A model generated the notes under the pieces. That model searched no databases and was not told the origin of the DNA. It saw only the letters and a program-made list of their open reading frames with translations. Source: Treponema sp. (GTDB lineage Bacteria > Spirochaetota > Spirochaetia > Treponematales > Treponemataceae). Taken from it: a DNA stretch of 64,000 nucleotides. The stretch is from assembly GCA_016297415.1 (NCBI GenBank), contig JAEDGQ010000001.1, positions 74,674 through 138,673 on the forward strand, given 5' to 3'. Positions 35,112 to 44,054 of the stretch are shown here, piece after piece. Made by a program: the position numbers and the translations under genes. Positions within the stretch are counted from its first letter, which is position 1. Every line of letters starts with the position of its first letter.

Positions 35112-35540
35112 ATGGAATTTTTAGGACAGTTTGGTAGTGCAATTGTTATGGGTATTGCTGCTCTTGGTTCAGCAATTGGTATCATGGTTTCTGGACAGGC
35201 TGCAATTGGTGCTTGGAAACGCTGTTATATGGCTAATAAACCAGCTCCATTCATCCTTACAGTATTTGCCGGTGCTCCACTTACACAGACAATCTACGGC
35301 TTCCTTCTTATGCAGACAATGACAGGTTCTACTGCAGATGCCGGATTTAAGTTTGGTATTGGTCTTATGTCTGGTGTTGCAATGTGTGCTTCTGCTATTG
35401 CTCAGGGTAAAGCAGGTGCTTCAGGTTCTGATGCCCTTGGTGAAACAGGTAAAGGTTTTTCTCAGTACATCATGGTTGTAGGTCTTTGTGAAACTGTTGC
35501 TCTCTTTGCAATGGTATTCTCAATGGTAGCTCTCGGCTAG
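35112..35540 (+). CDS. atpK: V-type ATPase rotor ring subunit K
   Basis: 142 aa, four membrane helices in two hairpins. The second hairpin carries the ion-binding carboxylate (GLCETVALFAMVFSMVAL, Glu about residue 129); the first has a Gly-rich helix. This two-hairpin size matches V-type K rather than F-type c. Preceded by AGGAG and followed by a strong terminator ending the ATPase operon. Confidence 0.95.
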   Translation: MEFLGQFGSAIVMGIAALGSAIGIMVSGQAAIGAWKRCYMANKPAPFILTVFAGAPLTQTIYGFLLMQTMTGSTADAGFKFGIGLMSGVAMCASAIAQGKAGASGSDALGETGKGFSQYIMVVGLCETVALFAMVFSMVALG

Positions 35541-35558
35541 TTTTATCTATGCATATAA

Positions 35559-35588
35559 AAAGACGGTCTTTAGACCGTCTTTTTTTTT
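35559..35588 (+). terminator. Rho-independent terminator of the V-type ATPase operon
   Basis: AAAGACGGTC (35559-35568) and GACCGTCTTT (35573-35582) form a perfect 10-bp stem with a 4-nt loop, followed by eight or more Ts. It lies 19 bp after atpK. Confidence 0.95.
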
Positions 35589-35600
35589 ACTCTCAAGTGG

Positions 35601-35608
35601 TATATAAT
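35601..35608 (+). promoter_or_regulatory. Possible extended -10 promoter of ispG
   Basis: TATATAAT (35601-35608) contains TATAAT and is preceded by TGG, as in extended -10 promoters. No -35 is seen, and the upstream position is the U-tract of the preceding terminator. The ispG ATG follows 6 bp after TATAAT, suggesting a leaderless transcript. Confidence 0.4.
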
Positions 35609-35614
35609 AAAATT

Positions 35615-36718
35615 ATGGAAAAAGAATTTAAAACTCCACGAACTGTTTATGTTGGTGGTAATGGTAATACAGAAAGAATTGCAATCGGTGGAAATAATCC
35701 TGTAACAATTCAGACTATGTGGAAAGAAGGAATTATTGGTGTTAAAGATAATCCTTCAAAAATTGAAGAAATCGTAAAGCAGATTAATTCTTTAAAAATG
35801 CTTGGATGTGATATTATCCGTTTTGCTGTACCAGATATGGAAAGTGCAGAAAGCTTTATTGAAATTTGTAAAGCTTCAACAATGCCTCTTGTTGCAGATA
35901 TCCATTTTGATTACAGACTAGCTTTGAAGTGTCTTGAAGGTCCTGTTGGAGCAATTCGTATTAATCCAGGCAATATAGGTGACAGAGACCGTGTTGAAGC
36001 CGTTGTGAATGGTTGTCGCGATAAAGGTGTAGCCATTCGTATTGGTGTAAATTCCGGCTCTCTTCCACATGATTTAAGGGAACTGGTAGAAGCTGGAAAA
36101 CTCAGCCGTGCTGTGGCTTTAAGTCAAACTGCTGCCAGAGAAGCTGCTGTTTTTGATGAACTGAATTTTGATCAGTTTGTTGTAAGTATGAAAGCAAGCT
36201 CAGTTCAGGAAACTATTGATGCAAATGAAGATTTTGCAAGAAAGTTTGATATTCCGCTTCATGTTGGTGTTACTGAAGCAGGTCCATTAATTACAGGTGT
36301 TGTAAAATCAACTCTTGCTTTCAGTCATCTCTTAAAAGAAGGAATCGGTTCTACTATTCGTGTTTCTTTGTCTTCAGCTCCAGAAAACGAAGTTATTACA
36401 GGCCTTGAAATTCTCCGGGAATGCGGAAAAAGAGCAGGTGGAGTAACTCTTGTTAGTTGTCCTCGCTGTGGCCGTATGGGTTTTGATGTTCATGGCTTTA
36501 TGGACAGATGGCAGAACAAACTTCTTTCTATGAAAAAAGATATTACAGTTGCCGTTATGGGATGTGTAGTTAACGGTCCTGGTGAAGGTAAACATGCTGA
36601 TATTGGTATTGCAGGTGCCGGTGGAAAAGCAATTATTTTCAAAAAAGGAGTAATTGTACGCACCATTGATGAAAAAGATGCCGATACTGTATTTGAAGAG
36701 GAATTAAATTCTTTATGA
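35615..36718 (+). CDS. ispG: 4-hydroxy-3-methylbut-2-en-1-yl diphosphate synthase IspG
   Basis: 367 aa from the ATG at 35615. The 22-codon upstream extension is not family-like and crosses the terminator. It is a MEP-pathway enzyme making HMBPP from MEcPP. Conserved VGGNGNTERIAIGGNNPVTIQTMWKEG, ADIHFDYRLAL and RINPGN lie in the N-terminal barrel. The 4Fe-4S cysteines are in CPRCGRMGFD and MGCVVNGPGEGKHADIG. Short bacterial form without the plant-type insert. Its stop overlaps the next ATG by 4 bp. Confidence 0.95.
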   Translation: MEKEFKTPRTVYVGGNGNTERIAIGGNNPVTIQTMWKEGIIGVKDNPSKIEEIVKQINSLKMLGCDIIRFAVPDMESAESFIEICKASTMPLVADIHFDYRLALKCLEGPVGAIRINPGNIGDRDRVEAVVNGCRDKGVAIRIGVNSGSLPHDLRELVEAGKLSRAVALSQTAAREAAVFDELNFDQFVVSMKASSVQETIDANEDFARKFDIPLHVGVTEAGPLITGVVKSTLAFSHLLKEGIGSTIRVSLSSAPENEVITGLEILRECGKRAGGVTLVSCPRCGRMGFDVHGFMDRWQNKLLSMKKDITVAVMGCVVNGPGEGKHADIGIAGAGGKAIIFKKGVIVRTIDEKDADTVFEEELNSL

Positions 36719-37794
36719 AAAAAACAGTTTTAGCAGGTTTGCTGTTAACATTTTCAATTTTTGCTTTCTCTCAGACAAATGCTTCTGACAGTTCGTGGAA
36801 AACTTTAGAATATGCTCAGGTTGCATTTGACTGCGGAAACTATGGAGAAGCTTTAAGACTTGCAAATAAAGCTTCTGCTCAAAGAAAAGCCGAAATCCAA
36901 CACGAATACAATATTATGGAAGTTGCCATAACTCCTAAACAGGTTCAGCGTGTAGGCAGTGAATTTGTTAAAGTCCTTCCAATTCTGGAAGAACGTGGTC
37001 AAAAAGAAGCCATTCAGATTACAAATAAATACCTGAAGCTTTACGGTAAGGATTTTTTTAAGGATGATATTAATGTTCTTACTGACTGGATAAAAGAAAA
37101 AGGAGTTTATCCTGAATGTGATTATCTGCTTGGGCAGATTTATCAGGTGGAAGGTGAATATAGCGTAAGTTATACATTCTATCAGAAAGCACTTTCTGAA
37201 ACAGAGTATCTTGATATTCCTGATTCAAAGTACGAAATTCTTTATTCTATGGCTCAGCTAAATAAACTGAGGGGAGATAAAGACAGTTATGAAAAAACAC
37301 TGCTTCTTATTCTCGATAATGACCAGAATTATAAGAACAAATCCCTTTTGAATGCTATTGTCAGAACTATTAAACAGGATAAAGTTCAAAATGTAGACCG
37401 CCTGTTTATGCTTTACAGAGCAGAAAGTAAATATTCATTAAAAGCTCTTGCTGATTTAAGCAGTCTGTATGAAGCTGAAAATCTTCATTTAGAGGCCCTT
37501 AAATTCAGTGCACTGGGTGTTATTGAAGCTTTTACACATATTGATGAAATCTTAAAGGCAAGAGATTCAAGATATAAATACACCACATTCAGGAATTTTC
37601 TTTCTGAATGCGGAAAATATGATGATATTGTAGAATGGGGACAAAAAAACAATATCTGGAATCTTATGTACGATTTAGGTGAAAAAGCCGGTAAAAACGG
37701 TTGTCTTGTTTTTAGTCAGAACTTTTTTGCAGCAATGGCTGGTTCTTGTCCAGATCCTTATTATAAAGCTTTATCAAAAGAACGAATTAAATAA
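36715..37794 (+). CDS. Secreted TPR-like protein
   Basis: 359 aa. N-terminal signal peptide (KKTVLAGLLLTFSIFAFSQT, cleavage likely near FSQ). The rest is all-helical with repeated patterns resembling tetratricopeptide repeats (YGEALRLANKASAQRKAEIQ, YSVSYTFYQKALSETEYLD, NLHLEALKFSALGVIEAF). No enzymatic motif. Probably periplasmic and mediating protein contacts. Coupled to ispG by an ATGA overlap, so co-transcribed, but no functional link is evident. Confidence 0.7.
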   Translation: MKKTVLAGLLLTFSIFAFSQTNASDSSWKTLEYAQVAFDCGNYGEALRLANKASAQRKAEIQHEYNIMEVAITPKQVQRVGSEFVKVLPILEERGQKEAIQITNKYLKLYGKDFFKDDINVLTDWIKEKGVYPECDYLLGQIYQVEGEYSVSYTFYQKALSETEYLDIPDSKYEILYSMAQLNKLRGDKDSYEKTLLLILDNDQNYKNKSLLNAIVRTIKQDKVQNVDRLFMLYRAESKYSLKALADLSSLYEAENLHLEALKFSALGVIEAFTHIDEILKARDSRYKYTTFRNFLSECGKYDDIVEWGQKNNIWNLMYDLGEKAGKNGCLVFSQNFFAAMAGSCPDPYYKALSKERIK

Positions 37795-37849
37795 AAGCTA
37801 TTTTTGATTTTGATTTTAAAATAAAAAAAGGGCTGTTCTTAAAGTAATG

Positions 37850-37944
37850 AGTGTAGCGGTCATTGAGCCCTTCGACAGGCTCAGGAACCACTTGTCGAAA
37901 TGACTGTTACACTAAATATGGTGGTTTCGACAAGCTCAACCACC
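37850..37944. repeat. REP-like intergenic stem-loops
   Basis: Between the convergent 37794 and 37984 gene ends. One stem pairs AGTGTAGCGGTCATT (37850-37864) with AATGACTGTTACACT (37899-37913), two mismatches. Inside it lie GAGCC-CTTCGACA-GGCTC and TTCGACA with TGTCGAA. A second hairpin pairs GGTGGTT (37920-37926) with AACCACC (37938-37944). The TCGACA(A/G)GCTCA core is a dispersed intergenic palindrome known from many genomes. The 12-mer GGTTTCGACAAG (37923-37934) also occurs in the MITE-like element at 23245-23256. Confidence 0.7.
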
Positions 37945-37983
37945 GCAAGTTGAACTTTTTTGTCATCCCCTTTTTTATCTCTA

Positions 37984-39570
37984 TTAGTAGTGAAGACCAA
38001 TACCAATACTGATTTCCAGGGCTGATGGTTCACTGCGCCATGAACCGTCAAACAATTTGCCGGAAACTTTCTTTACGATTTTTCGACCAGCGTCCACACC
38101 GGCACTTGCTCTAACCTGAAGATTTCTCCACTTTGCAGGGAAAACAATAACTTCCACACCGCCGGCATACCATCCGTCACGAATTGCAAAAGTTTTGCCT
38201 GTATATTCGTTGTGGGTGAGGGCGAAATCTCCGAAAATTGAAGTCTGGAGTTCAAAGTCGAAGTAACGCATCCATTTTAAATGAGAATACATCCAGCTGT
38301 CTGAACCGAATAAAAATTCATTGAAGCCGTTCCAGTCTGTAGTAATAATATGAATTGGAATATCAACATTTCCTACAATAGCTGCAGAAGTTGTAAGGGC
38401 CTTTGGATTAGGCTTTCCTGGGAATTTTGCATTCCATTTCTTTTTGCTGTATTTCTGGTCATCTCTGATACCGCGGAGCATTGAACCGATTTTTTCGGTT
38501 TTATTATAATCATAGAATCCGTATAAACGAGCGTTTAATCCAATCCATTTGCAGGATTTATACATTTCGAGTGTTCCTGAAAGACCGTAAAAATATTCTT
38601 CTTTCTGGTAGTTATATCCAGCAAAAGGATTCATGTTCATATCAATACCATTACGGAAGTTACCGTTCCAGTTTACACGGCCTGTACTTACAGTATAACC
38701 GGCAGACAGACTTGGACTTGAAAGATCCGAGTTTTCTTCGTTGATTCCGTCATTATCCCAGTTCCAGGTGTAATCAATGTAAGGAGTAAAAGTAACTTTA
38801 TCAAAATTAGGAATTTCAGCAATTTTCAAAGGAATGGAGAATTTTGCTGCTTCTGTAAAAAAAAGTTCATCATCATATTCTGAATAGTCAAAATTTCGTT
38901 CAATTCCCTGTGTTAAATCAAGTCTGAGTTTATAATTCTTAAATGGAAGTTCAAAAGAAAACCCTGTGTTATAAGAGAATTCTGGACGATTTTTTCCTAA
39001 AGTCCAGCTGAATCCAAAATCATTATTCCAGCTTGAATCAAGCATAGCCAGTTTGAAGGGATAATCATAATCAAAGTTCATACCTACTTTATAATCAAAT
39101 TCTTTATCAGAATTTTCTTTATATTCAGTTGAAAGGTTAAAGTCAAAATTTAAGGTTTCCATTGTACCCAGAAAGTTTGTATCTTTTGCCTTAAGCTTAA
39201 GATTAAAACCATCATTGGAATTATATTTTGGATAAGGAACCATAAGGAAGTGTTTTGAGTCTACAGTTGAAATTCTAAGTGTGACTTTACAGATACCTTC
39301 TTCATCAAGAGTAGAGTCGTATGTTGTATTGATGATTGAACTGGAAAGGTTTCTCAGGTTGTTAAAAAGAGAACGGAGATTGTCTACATATTCATGAAGT
39401 TCATCGTAGGATTCAAATACTCTGTCCTTGTCGATATCTACAGCCCGTTCAAGCGCATATTTTGTTGTAATACCTATTATGTCGTAAATTACATCATTGA
39501 TCTGATATCTGTCTGCAAATGTAAAAGCTGAAAGGCAGAGAAATAATGTAGCAAGTAGAAATCTTTTCAT
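37984..39570 (-). CDS. Predicted outer-membrane beta-barrel protein, 528 aa
   Basis: Signal peptide (MKRFLLATLFLCLSAFTFA), an N-terminal helical segment (about 20-90) and then a long run of alternating hydrophobic/polar strands with many aromatic residues (FGFSWTLGKNRPEFSYNTGFSFELPFKNYKLRLDLTQG), ending with the aromatic-rich IGIGLHY. This resembles treponemal outer-membrane proteins, possibly the surface-antigen (BamA barrel) type without POTRA repeats, but the specific family is uncertain. ATG overlaps the stop of the glycosyltransferase WbaP-like gene by one base (39570), so it is coupled to it. Confidence 0.65.
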   Translation of the reverse strand: MKRFLLATLFLCLSAFTFADRYQINDVIYDIIGITTKYALERAVDIDKDRVFESYDELHEYVDNLRSLFNNLRNLSSSIINTTYDSTLDEEGICKVTLRISTVDSKHFLMVPYPKYNSNDGFNLKLKAKDTNFLGTMETLNFDFNLSTEYKENSDKEFDYKVGMNFDYDYPFKLAMLDSSWNNDFGFSWTLGKNRPEFSYNTGFSFELPFKNYKLRLDLTQGIERNFDYSEYDDELFFTEAAKFSIPLKIAEIPNFDKVTFTPYIDYTWNWDNDGINEENSDLSSPSLSAGYTVSTGRVNWNGNFRNGIDMNMNPFAGYNYQKEEYFYGLSGTLEMYKSCKWIGLNARLYGFYDYNKTEKIGSMLRGIRDDQKYSKKKWNAKFPGKPNPKALTTSAAIVGNVDIPIHIITTDWNGFNEFLFGSDSWMYSHLKWMRYFDFELQTSIFGDFALTHNEYTGKTFAIRDGWYAGGVEVIVFPAKWRNLQVRASAGVDAGRKIVKKVSGKLFDGSWRSEPSALEISIGIGLHY

Positions 39571-41036
39571 TAATAGGCACCTTTTCCTTTAAGTACAACA
39601 TAAATTGTTTTAATGATAATCCAGAGATCAAGCCACACAGACCAGTTCTGGATGTAGTATGAATCAAGTGTAATGCGTTCTTCGTATCCTGTATCAGAAC
39701 GACCGGAAATCTGCCACATACCGCTTAAACCTGGCTTAACAGTAAGAACGTAATCTGCTTTTGAACCATATTTTTCAAGTTCTGGTTTTGTAACAGGACG
39801 TGGACCGATAAAGCTCATTTCACCTGTAAGAACATTAAAGAACTGAGGAATTTCATCAATACTTGTTTTGCGAAGAATTTTACCGATTTTAGTGACGCGA
39901 GGGTCATCTGTAAATTTACGGTCCCGTTCCCATTCTTCACGCATTTTTGGATTTTCAGCAAGAATTTTTTCAAGCTGTTTATCAGCATCAATGGCCATTG
40001 AACGGAATTTCCAGCATTTGAATTCTTTTCCGTTACGTCCGATACGCTTGTGTCCGTAAAAAACAGGTCCTTTGCTTGTACATTTAACGAGAATTGAAAC
40101 AATGAGTACAAGAGGAATTGTAACTGGTGATGAAATAAGAAGAAGGAAAATATCTACACAACGCTTAATGAAAAGAGAGAAGCCAAATGTAAGGTTGTGA
40201 GTAGATGCAAATCCCAGGACACCACCGAAATCACGGACGTTTGAAGAAATTGTGTTAAGCTCCTGCATACGGGGAATATTCATTGTGTAGCGGAAATAAG
40301 AGTTAATACCAGTCAAATCTTCTTTCCATCCTACAATAAAGGCATTCTTAATCCCTGTTTTCTTAATTGCTTCAGTAATTTTATCATTGTTAGGAAAAAC
40401 CGGTATATCTTTGTACAAATAAGGTTCTTTTGTTTCAGAATCAATAATTACAGCTGGTTTGTAACCAAGGTCAGTTCTTTTAAGGAAACGGTCAATAATG
40501 AAGTTTCCGCTGTCACCTTTTACATAGAAAACTGCAGGAACACCATACCATCTGAAACCAGAGAAGATATGACGAACAAATTCCCGGGCACCGGCAAGTA
40601 AAATTACAGCAATTGGCCAGGCAAGGGCAAAAGCTGTAATTACCGGCCATTTTACTTCAAGATGTTCAGCAAAAAATAAACCAAATGTAAGTCCTGTATC
40701 TGCTTCTTCAACGAAAATTGAAAAACAGATACCAATGTAAATAAAGAAAGTACAAATTCCGAATTTTTTGATTTCGTCTGCAGGTGGATGAGAAAGTCCC
40801 GGATAAAGACCTGCTGAATAAAAAACGGCAAGGGCAGGAATAAGATAAACCCAGTAGTTAACGAAAGATCTGAGCCAGATCCAGTCATCATTGATAGTAT
40901 TTATAATAAAAAAGCTGGATCCGATGGAAAGCATAATCATCAGTGCATCACTAATCATAAATGCCAGGCCAGAAGTAAAAGAGCTGGTCTTCCGATATTT
41001 TAAACTAAAATATTTTTCAAAATCTTTTTCAGTCAT
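39570..41036 (-). CDS. Undecaprenyl-phosphate sugar phosphotransferase (WbaP/exopolysaccharide GT type)
   Basis: 488 aa. Four to five N-terminal membrane segments (about 15-160), a CoA-binding-like cytoplasmic region (about 170-260, LGYKPAVIIDSETKEPYLY), then a membrane helix (KRCVDIFLLLISSPVTIPLVLIVSIL) and the bacterial sugar-transferase domain: GKEFKCWKFRSMAID, DDPRVTKIGKILRKTSIDEIPQFFNVLTGEMSFIGPRPV. It transfers a sugar-1-phosphate from a UDP-sugar to undecaprenyl phosphate, starting a polysaccharide repeat. The substrate is unknown. A promoter (TAGACC-N17-TATAAT) precedes it. Confidence 0.9.
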   Translation of the reverse strand: MTEKDFEKYFSLKYRKTSSFTSGLAFMISDALMIMLSIGSSFFIINTINDDWIWLRSFVNYWVYLIPALAVFYSAGLYPGLSHPPADEIKKFGICTFFIYIGICFSIFVEEADTGLTFGLFFAEHLEVKWPVITAFALAWPIAVILLAGAREFVRHIFSGFRWYGVPAVFYVKGDSGNFIIDRFLKRTDLGYKPAVIIDSETKEPYLYKDIPVFPNNDKITEAIKKTGIKNAFIVGWKEDLTGINSYFRYTMNIPRMQELNTISSNVRDFGGVLGFASTHNLTFGFSLFIKRCVDIFLLLISSPVTIPLVLIVSILVKCTSKGPVFYGHKRIGRNGKEFKCWKFRSMAIDADKQLEKILAENPKMREEWERDRKFTDDPRVTKIGKILRKTSIDEIPQFFNVLTGEMSFIGPRPVTKPELEKYGSKADYVLTVKPGLSGMWQISGRSDTGYEERITLDSYYIQNWSVWLDLWIIIKTIYVVLKGKGAY

Positions 41037-41047
41037 AGGTAAATTTT

Positions 41048-41076
41048 ATTATACCTCTTTATACTTAAAAGGTCTA
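41048..41076 (-). promoter_or_regulatory. Promoter of the WbaP-like gene
   Basis: On the minus strand: TAGACC (41076-41071), 17-bp spacer, perfect TATAAT (41053-41048), then 11 nt to the ATG. The predicted leader is only about 4 nt, and no ribosome binding site is visible. Confidence 0.5.
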
Positions 41077-41097
41077 CTTAAATAATTTGTAGAATGT

Positions 41098-42162
41098 TTA
41101 GTAATTACTTATAATATCGGTAATTAGGTGAGCGGATTTTTCATAGGAATATTTATTTTTAAGTTCACCAAGCTCAATGGAAACTGCTTCTTTTTCTGTA
41201 TCAAGTATTTTCTGAGCCAGATCTTCTGCATTACCTGATTCAAAGAATTTAACTGGAAAATCTCCATAAATTTCCTTGAAAACAGGAATATCTGAAATTA
41301 TGGCTGGTGTACCAAGAGTCATGGATTCTAATGGTGGCATTCCAAAGCCTTCATAAAGAGAAGGCTGAACAAGCATATTGCTTGAGTGATAAATCTTTTT
41401 TAATTCCTCATTTGAAACTTTTCCAGTAAATTCAATGAGGGACGAATCCATAGTACTTATTCTCTGTGCAGTTTCTTCATCACCAGTGCGGAAGTTTTCC
41501 TTATTGCCGACTATTTTGAGTCTGAGAGACGAACCTTTTGATTTTATGATTTCAAATGCATCCAGAAGAATCTTAAGTCCTTTATGTTTTTTTATGTTTC
41601 CCACAAAAAGGATTGTGCCGTCTTTTTTAATGGAATCAATGGATGAATCCTTTTGAAGAAGGTATTTAGGAACTGAATTGTAAACTACCTGAAGAGGTTT
41701 TTTGCAGTTTAATTTTTCAAGAATTCTCTGCTTTGAAAACTCAGAAACTGTAAAAACTGCTTTTGAAAGATTTATAGATCTCTGATAAATGTATTTACGA
41801 CCGATTTTTCCTGCAAAACCCGTAAGTCCAGGAACATCAAGAAAAACAATGTCATGTATTGTGGAGAAAACAGGAATTTTAATTCCCCCGGGAATGTTGC
41901 AGTAAGGTGAAAAATAATAATCGTAAGTATGAATTTTATTCAGGGTTTCCTGTGGAAAACTGAACATTTCCTGAAAACTGAAAGGCTTTACATCACAAAA
42001 ACAGAATTCAACATTCTGCATTCGTAAAAAAGCCATGCACTGTTCATGTGTTCCCAGAAGAAGACACTCGTTATGTTCAAGAAAATAAGGAATAAGTTCA
42101 GAAACAAAAGAACCGATTCCTCCTGAGCCGATCATGCGGCAATCAATAACCATTCGTAACAT
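41098..42162 (-). CDS. GT4-family glycosyltransferase
   Basis: 354 aa. Rossmann-like N-terminal domain opening with DCRMIGSGGIGSFVSELIPYF, and a GT4 C-terminal nucleotide-sugar site (LFVGNIKKHKGLKILLDAFEII, then VQPSLYEGFGMPPLESMTLGTPAIISDIPVFKEIYG with the EX7E motif). The ATG directly follows the stop of the upstream glycosyltransferase gene. Donor and acceptor sugars cannot be read from sequence. Confidence 0.85.
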   Translation of the reverse strand: MLRMVIDCRMIGSGGIGSFVSELIPYFLEHNECLLLGTHEQCMAFLRMQNVEFCFCDVKPFSFQEMFSFPQETLNKIHTYDYYFSPYCNIPGGIKIPVFSTIHDIVFLDVPGLTGFAGKIGRKYIYQRSINLSKAVFTVSEFSKQRILEKLNCKKPLQVVYNSVPKYLLQKDSSIDSIKKDGTILFVGNIKKHKGLKILLDAFEIIKSKGSSLRLKIVGNKENFRTGDEETAQRISTMDSSLIEFTGKVSNEELKKIYHSSNMLVQPSLYEGFGMPPLESMTLGTPAIISDIPVFKEIYGDFPVKFFESGNAEDLAQKILDTEKEAVSIELGELKNKYSYEKSAHLITDIISNY

Positions 42163-43281
42163 TTATTTTGAAAAATCCTTTAATACTTCATTGATTTTAT
42201 CTTTTAGCTGGTTACAGAATCTTTGAGTTGAAAAAGATTTTGCATGTTCAACAATTTTTTGCTGGTCAAACTGATTTTTTGAATCCAGTTCTTCAAATTT
42301 GTTCAATGCTTCGATAACCGCATCCTGTTCCTGATTATCAAAGAATACACCTGTTACTCCGTCAACTACAGTTTCAAGAGAGCCGCCTTTTCCAAAAGCA
42401 ATAACAGGACGGCCACAAGCCTGAGCTTCAACTGGAATAATTCCAAAATCTTCTTCGGCACTGAAAATCATTGCTTTACAGTGCTGAAGATAATCTTTTA
42501 CTTCGTCGTCGCTGATGCGGCCTGTAAATGTAATGTTTGAATCCTTGAAAGAAGCTGCAAGTGATTTAAGTTCTGCTTCCTGACTTCCACCACCGATTAC
42601 AACAAGTTTTCTGCCTGTTTTACCACAGGCACTGATTGCAAGGTCAATTCTTTTGTACGGAACAAAACGGCTGAAGACAACATAAAAATCTTCTGCAGGC
42701 TTTCCGTTAGGTTCCAGTCTGTCTGTGTCAACAGGAGGATAAATTACATCACTGTCTAAATTCCAGTATTTTTTAATACGTCTTCTGATGTAGTTTGAAT
42801 TTGTAATAATTTTATCAATACGCTGTGAAGACACATAATCCCAGAGACGGATTGAAGGCATCTGTAAATCCATAAAAAATCCAACAAGAGCGCTGGAGCG
42901 TTTCTGGTAATCATGGTACTGATCCCAGGCATAACGCATTGGTGAATGAACATAAGCAATATGAGGAACTGAAGGGGGAGTAATTACGCCTTTTGCACAG
43001 CTTGATGAAGAACAAAGTACAAGGTCATAACCTGAAAAATCAAAGCTTTCAAAGGCTCTAGGCATAAAACTGAGGAGTTTTGTGTAGATTTTTGTGGCTC
43101 CTGGAATATTCTGAACAAAAGATGTATGAACTTTTTCTTTCGGGAAAATTTTCCCCATCTTTGCTTCATCATAAACAAGGGTATAAATGTCTGCATCCGG
43201 GTAAATTGAAAGCATTGCTTCAACAACTCTTTCAGCTCCACCATAGTTTACAAGCCAGTCATGTACAATTGCAACTTTCAT
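42163..43281 (-). CDS. GT4-family glycosyltransferase (WbaZ/mannosyltransferase-like)
   Basis: 372 aa. The N-terminal KVAIVHDWLVNYGGAERVVEAMLSIYPDADIYTL and middle HSPMRYAWDQYHDY, ITNSNYIRRRIKKYW match the WbaZ/mannosyltransferase-type GT4 group; the C-terminal site has FSAEEDFGIIPVEAQACGRPVIAFGKGG (EX7E). It lies 8 bp downstream of the nucleotidyltransferase gene. Mannose specificity is only suggested by the resemblance. Confidence 0.85.
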   Translation of the reverse strand: MKVAIVHDWLVNYGGAERVVEAMLSIYPDADIYTLVYDEAKMGKIFPKEKVHTSFVQNIPGATKIYTKLLSFMPRAFESFDFSGYDLVLCSSSSCAKGVITPPSVPHIAYVHSPMRYAWDQYHDYQKRSSALVGFFMDLQMPSIRLWDYVSSQRIDKIITNSNYIRRRIKKYWNLDSDVIYPPVDTDRLEPNGKPAEDFYVVFSRFVPYKRIDLAISACGKTGRKLVVIGGGSQEAELKSLAASFKDSNITFTGRISDDEVKDYLQHCKAMIFSAEEDFGIIPVEAQACGRPVIAFGKGGSLETVVDGVTGVFFDNQEQDAVIEALNKFEELDSKNQFDQQKIVEHAKSFSTQRFCNQLKDKINEVLKDFSK

Positions 43282-43289
43282 TTTCGATC

Positions 43290-44054
43290 CTATTTATTAT
43301 CAAGAGCCTTAAAGCGTTCCGAAGCTACTTTAAGATCATCCGGATTGTCTACTTCGTACCATATGTCTGGACTAATTTTGAATCCTTTAAGCAAAGTTGG
43401 ACTGAAAAGTGCCAGAATTTTAAGGGAGGTTTCATAATATTCATTACGGCCGTAAACATTCATATAGGTTTTTAAGAATGGAAGATAGTAATGATTGATG
43501 AAATCTTTAGAGAAACGGTAAATATTAACAGTCTTAAAATATTTATCAACATCAGCAGGATTCTGATTTTTCTTTCCGATAAAGTCCAGAATATTATCAA
43601 GCTTATCAAGAACCGTTACAGTACCATCCATCCAGCTTTCAAAAGGACTGACAACGGCAAGATTTTCTTCCTGAGAAGCAACAAGATCCTTAATTACTTT
43701 CGGGTCGTATACAAGATCACTTTCCAGAAGAATTGTATCGTCCTGAGCAAAAAAATCTCTTGCAAGATAAAGAGAGTAAATATTGTTTGTTTTATCGTAA
43801 ACAGGGTTTTCGATAAATTCTATTGTCATACCGTTAAGGCGTTTCTTATCAAAAGTTGAAGCAACAAATTCTTTAAGGACTTCCGATTTATAACCAAGTC
43901 CAATTCCCAGTTTTTTAATACCGGCAGCAACAAGAGCATCGATTGCCCGTTCAATCATTGGTACACCATCAACTGGTACCATGCATTTTGGAACTGTAAG
44001 AGTGTATGGTTTAAGACGGCTGCCAGTTCCGGCAGCAAGAATAAGAGCCTGCAT
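43290..44054 (-). CDS. Sugar/alcohol-phosphate nucleotidyltransferase
   Basis: 254 aa. N-terminal LILAAGTGSRLKPYTLTVPKCMVPVDGVPMIERAIDAL is a nucleotidyltransferase signature, with LLESDLVYDP as the metal-binding Asp region and VDNPDDL near the end. The pattern resembles LicC-type choline-phosphate cytidylyltransferases and minimal NTP transferases rather than RmlA. Next to a CDP-glycerol glycerophosphotransferase-like gene, a CDP-linked product (for example a CDP-alcohol) is plausible, but unproven. ATG overlaps the stop of the upstream gene by one base (44054). Confidence 0.75.
   Translation of the reverse strand: MQALILAAGTGSRLKPYTLTVPKCMVPVDGVPMIERAIDALVAAGIKKLGIGLGYKSEVLKEFVASTFDKKRLNGMTIEFIENPVYDKTNNIYSLYLARDFFAQDDTILLESDLVYDPKVIKDLVASQEENLAVVSPFESWMDGTVTVLDKLDNILDFIGKKNQNPADVDKYFKTVNIYRFSKDFINHYYLPFLKTYMNVYGRNEYYETSLKILALFSPTLLKGFKISPDIWYEVDNPDDLKVASERFKALDNK

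Noticed and set aside
35549..35614. Longer ispG start at 35549
   Set aside because: The extension is translated through the atpK terminator hairpin and is not IspG-like.
37850..37944. Palindromic block considered as a simple terminator pair
   Set aside because: The stems are not followed by T runs; TTTTTTGTCATCCCC comes later and unattached. Best described as REP-like repeats.
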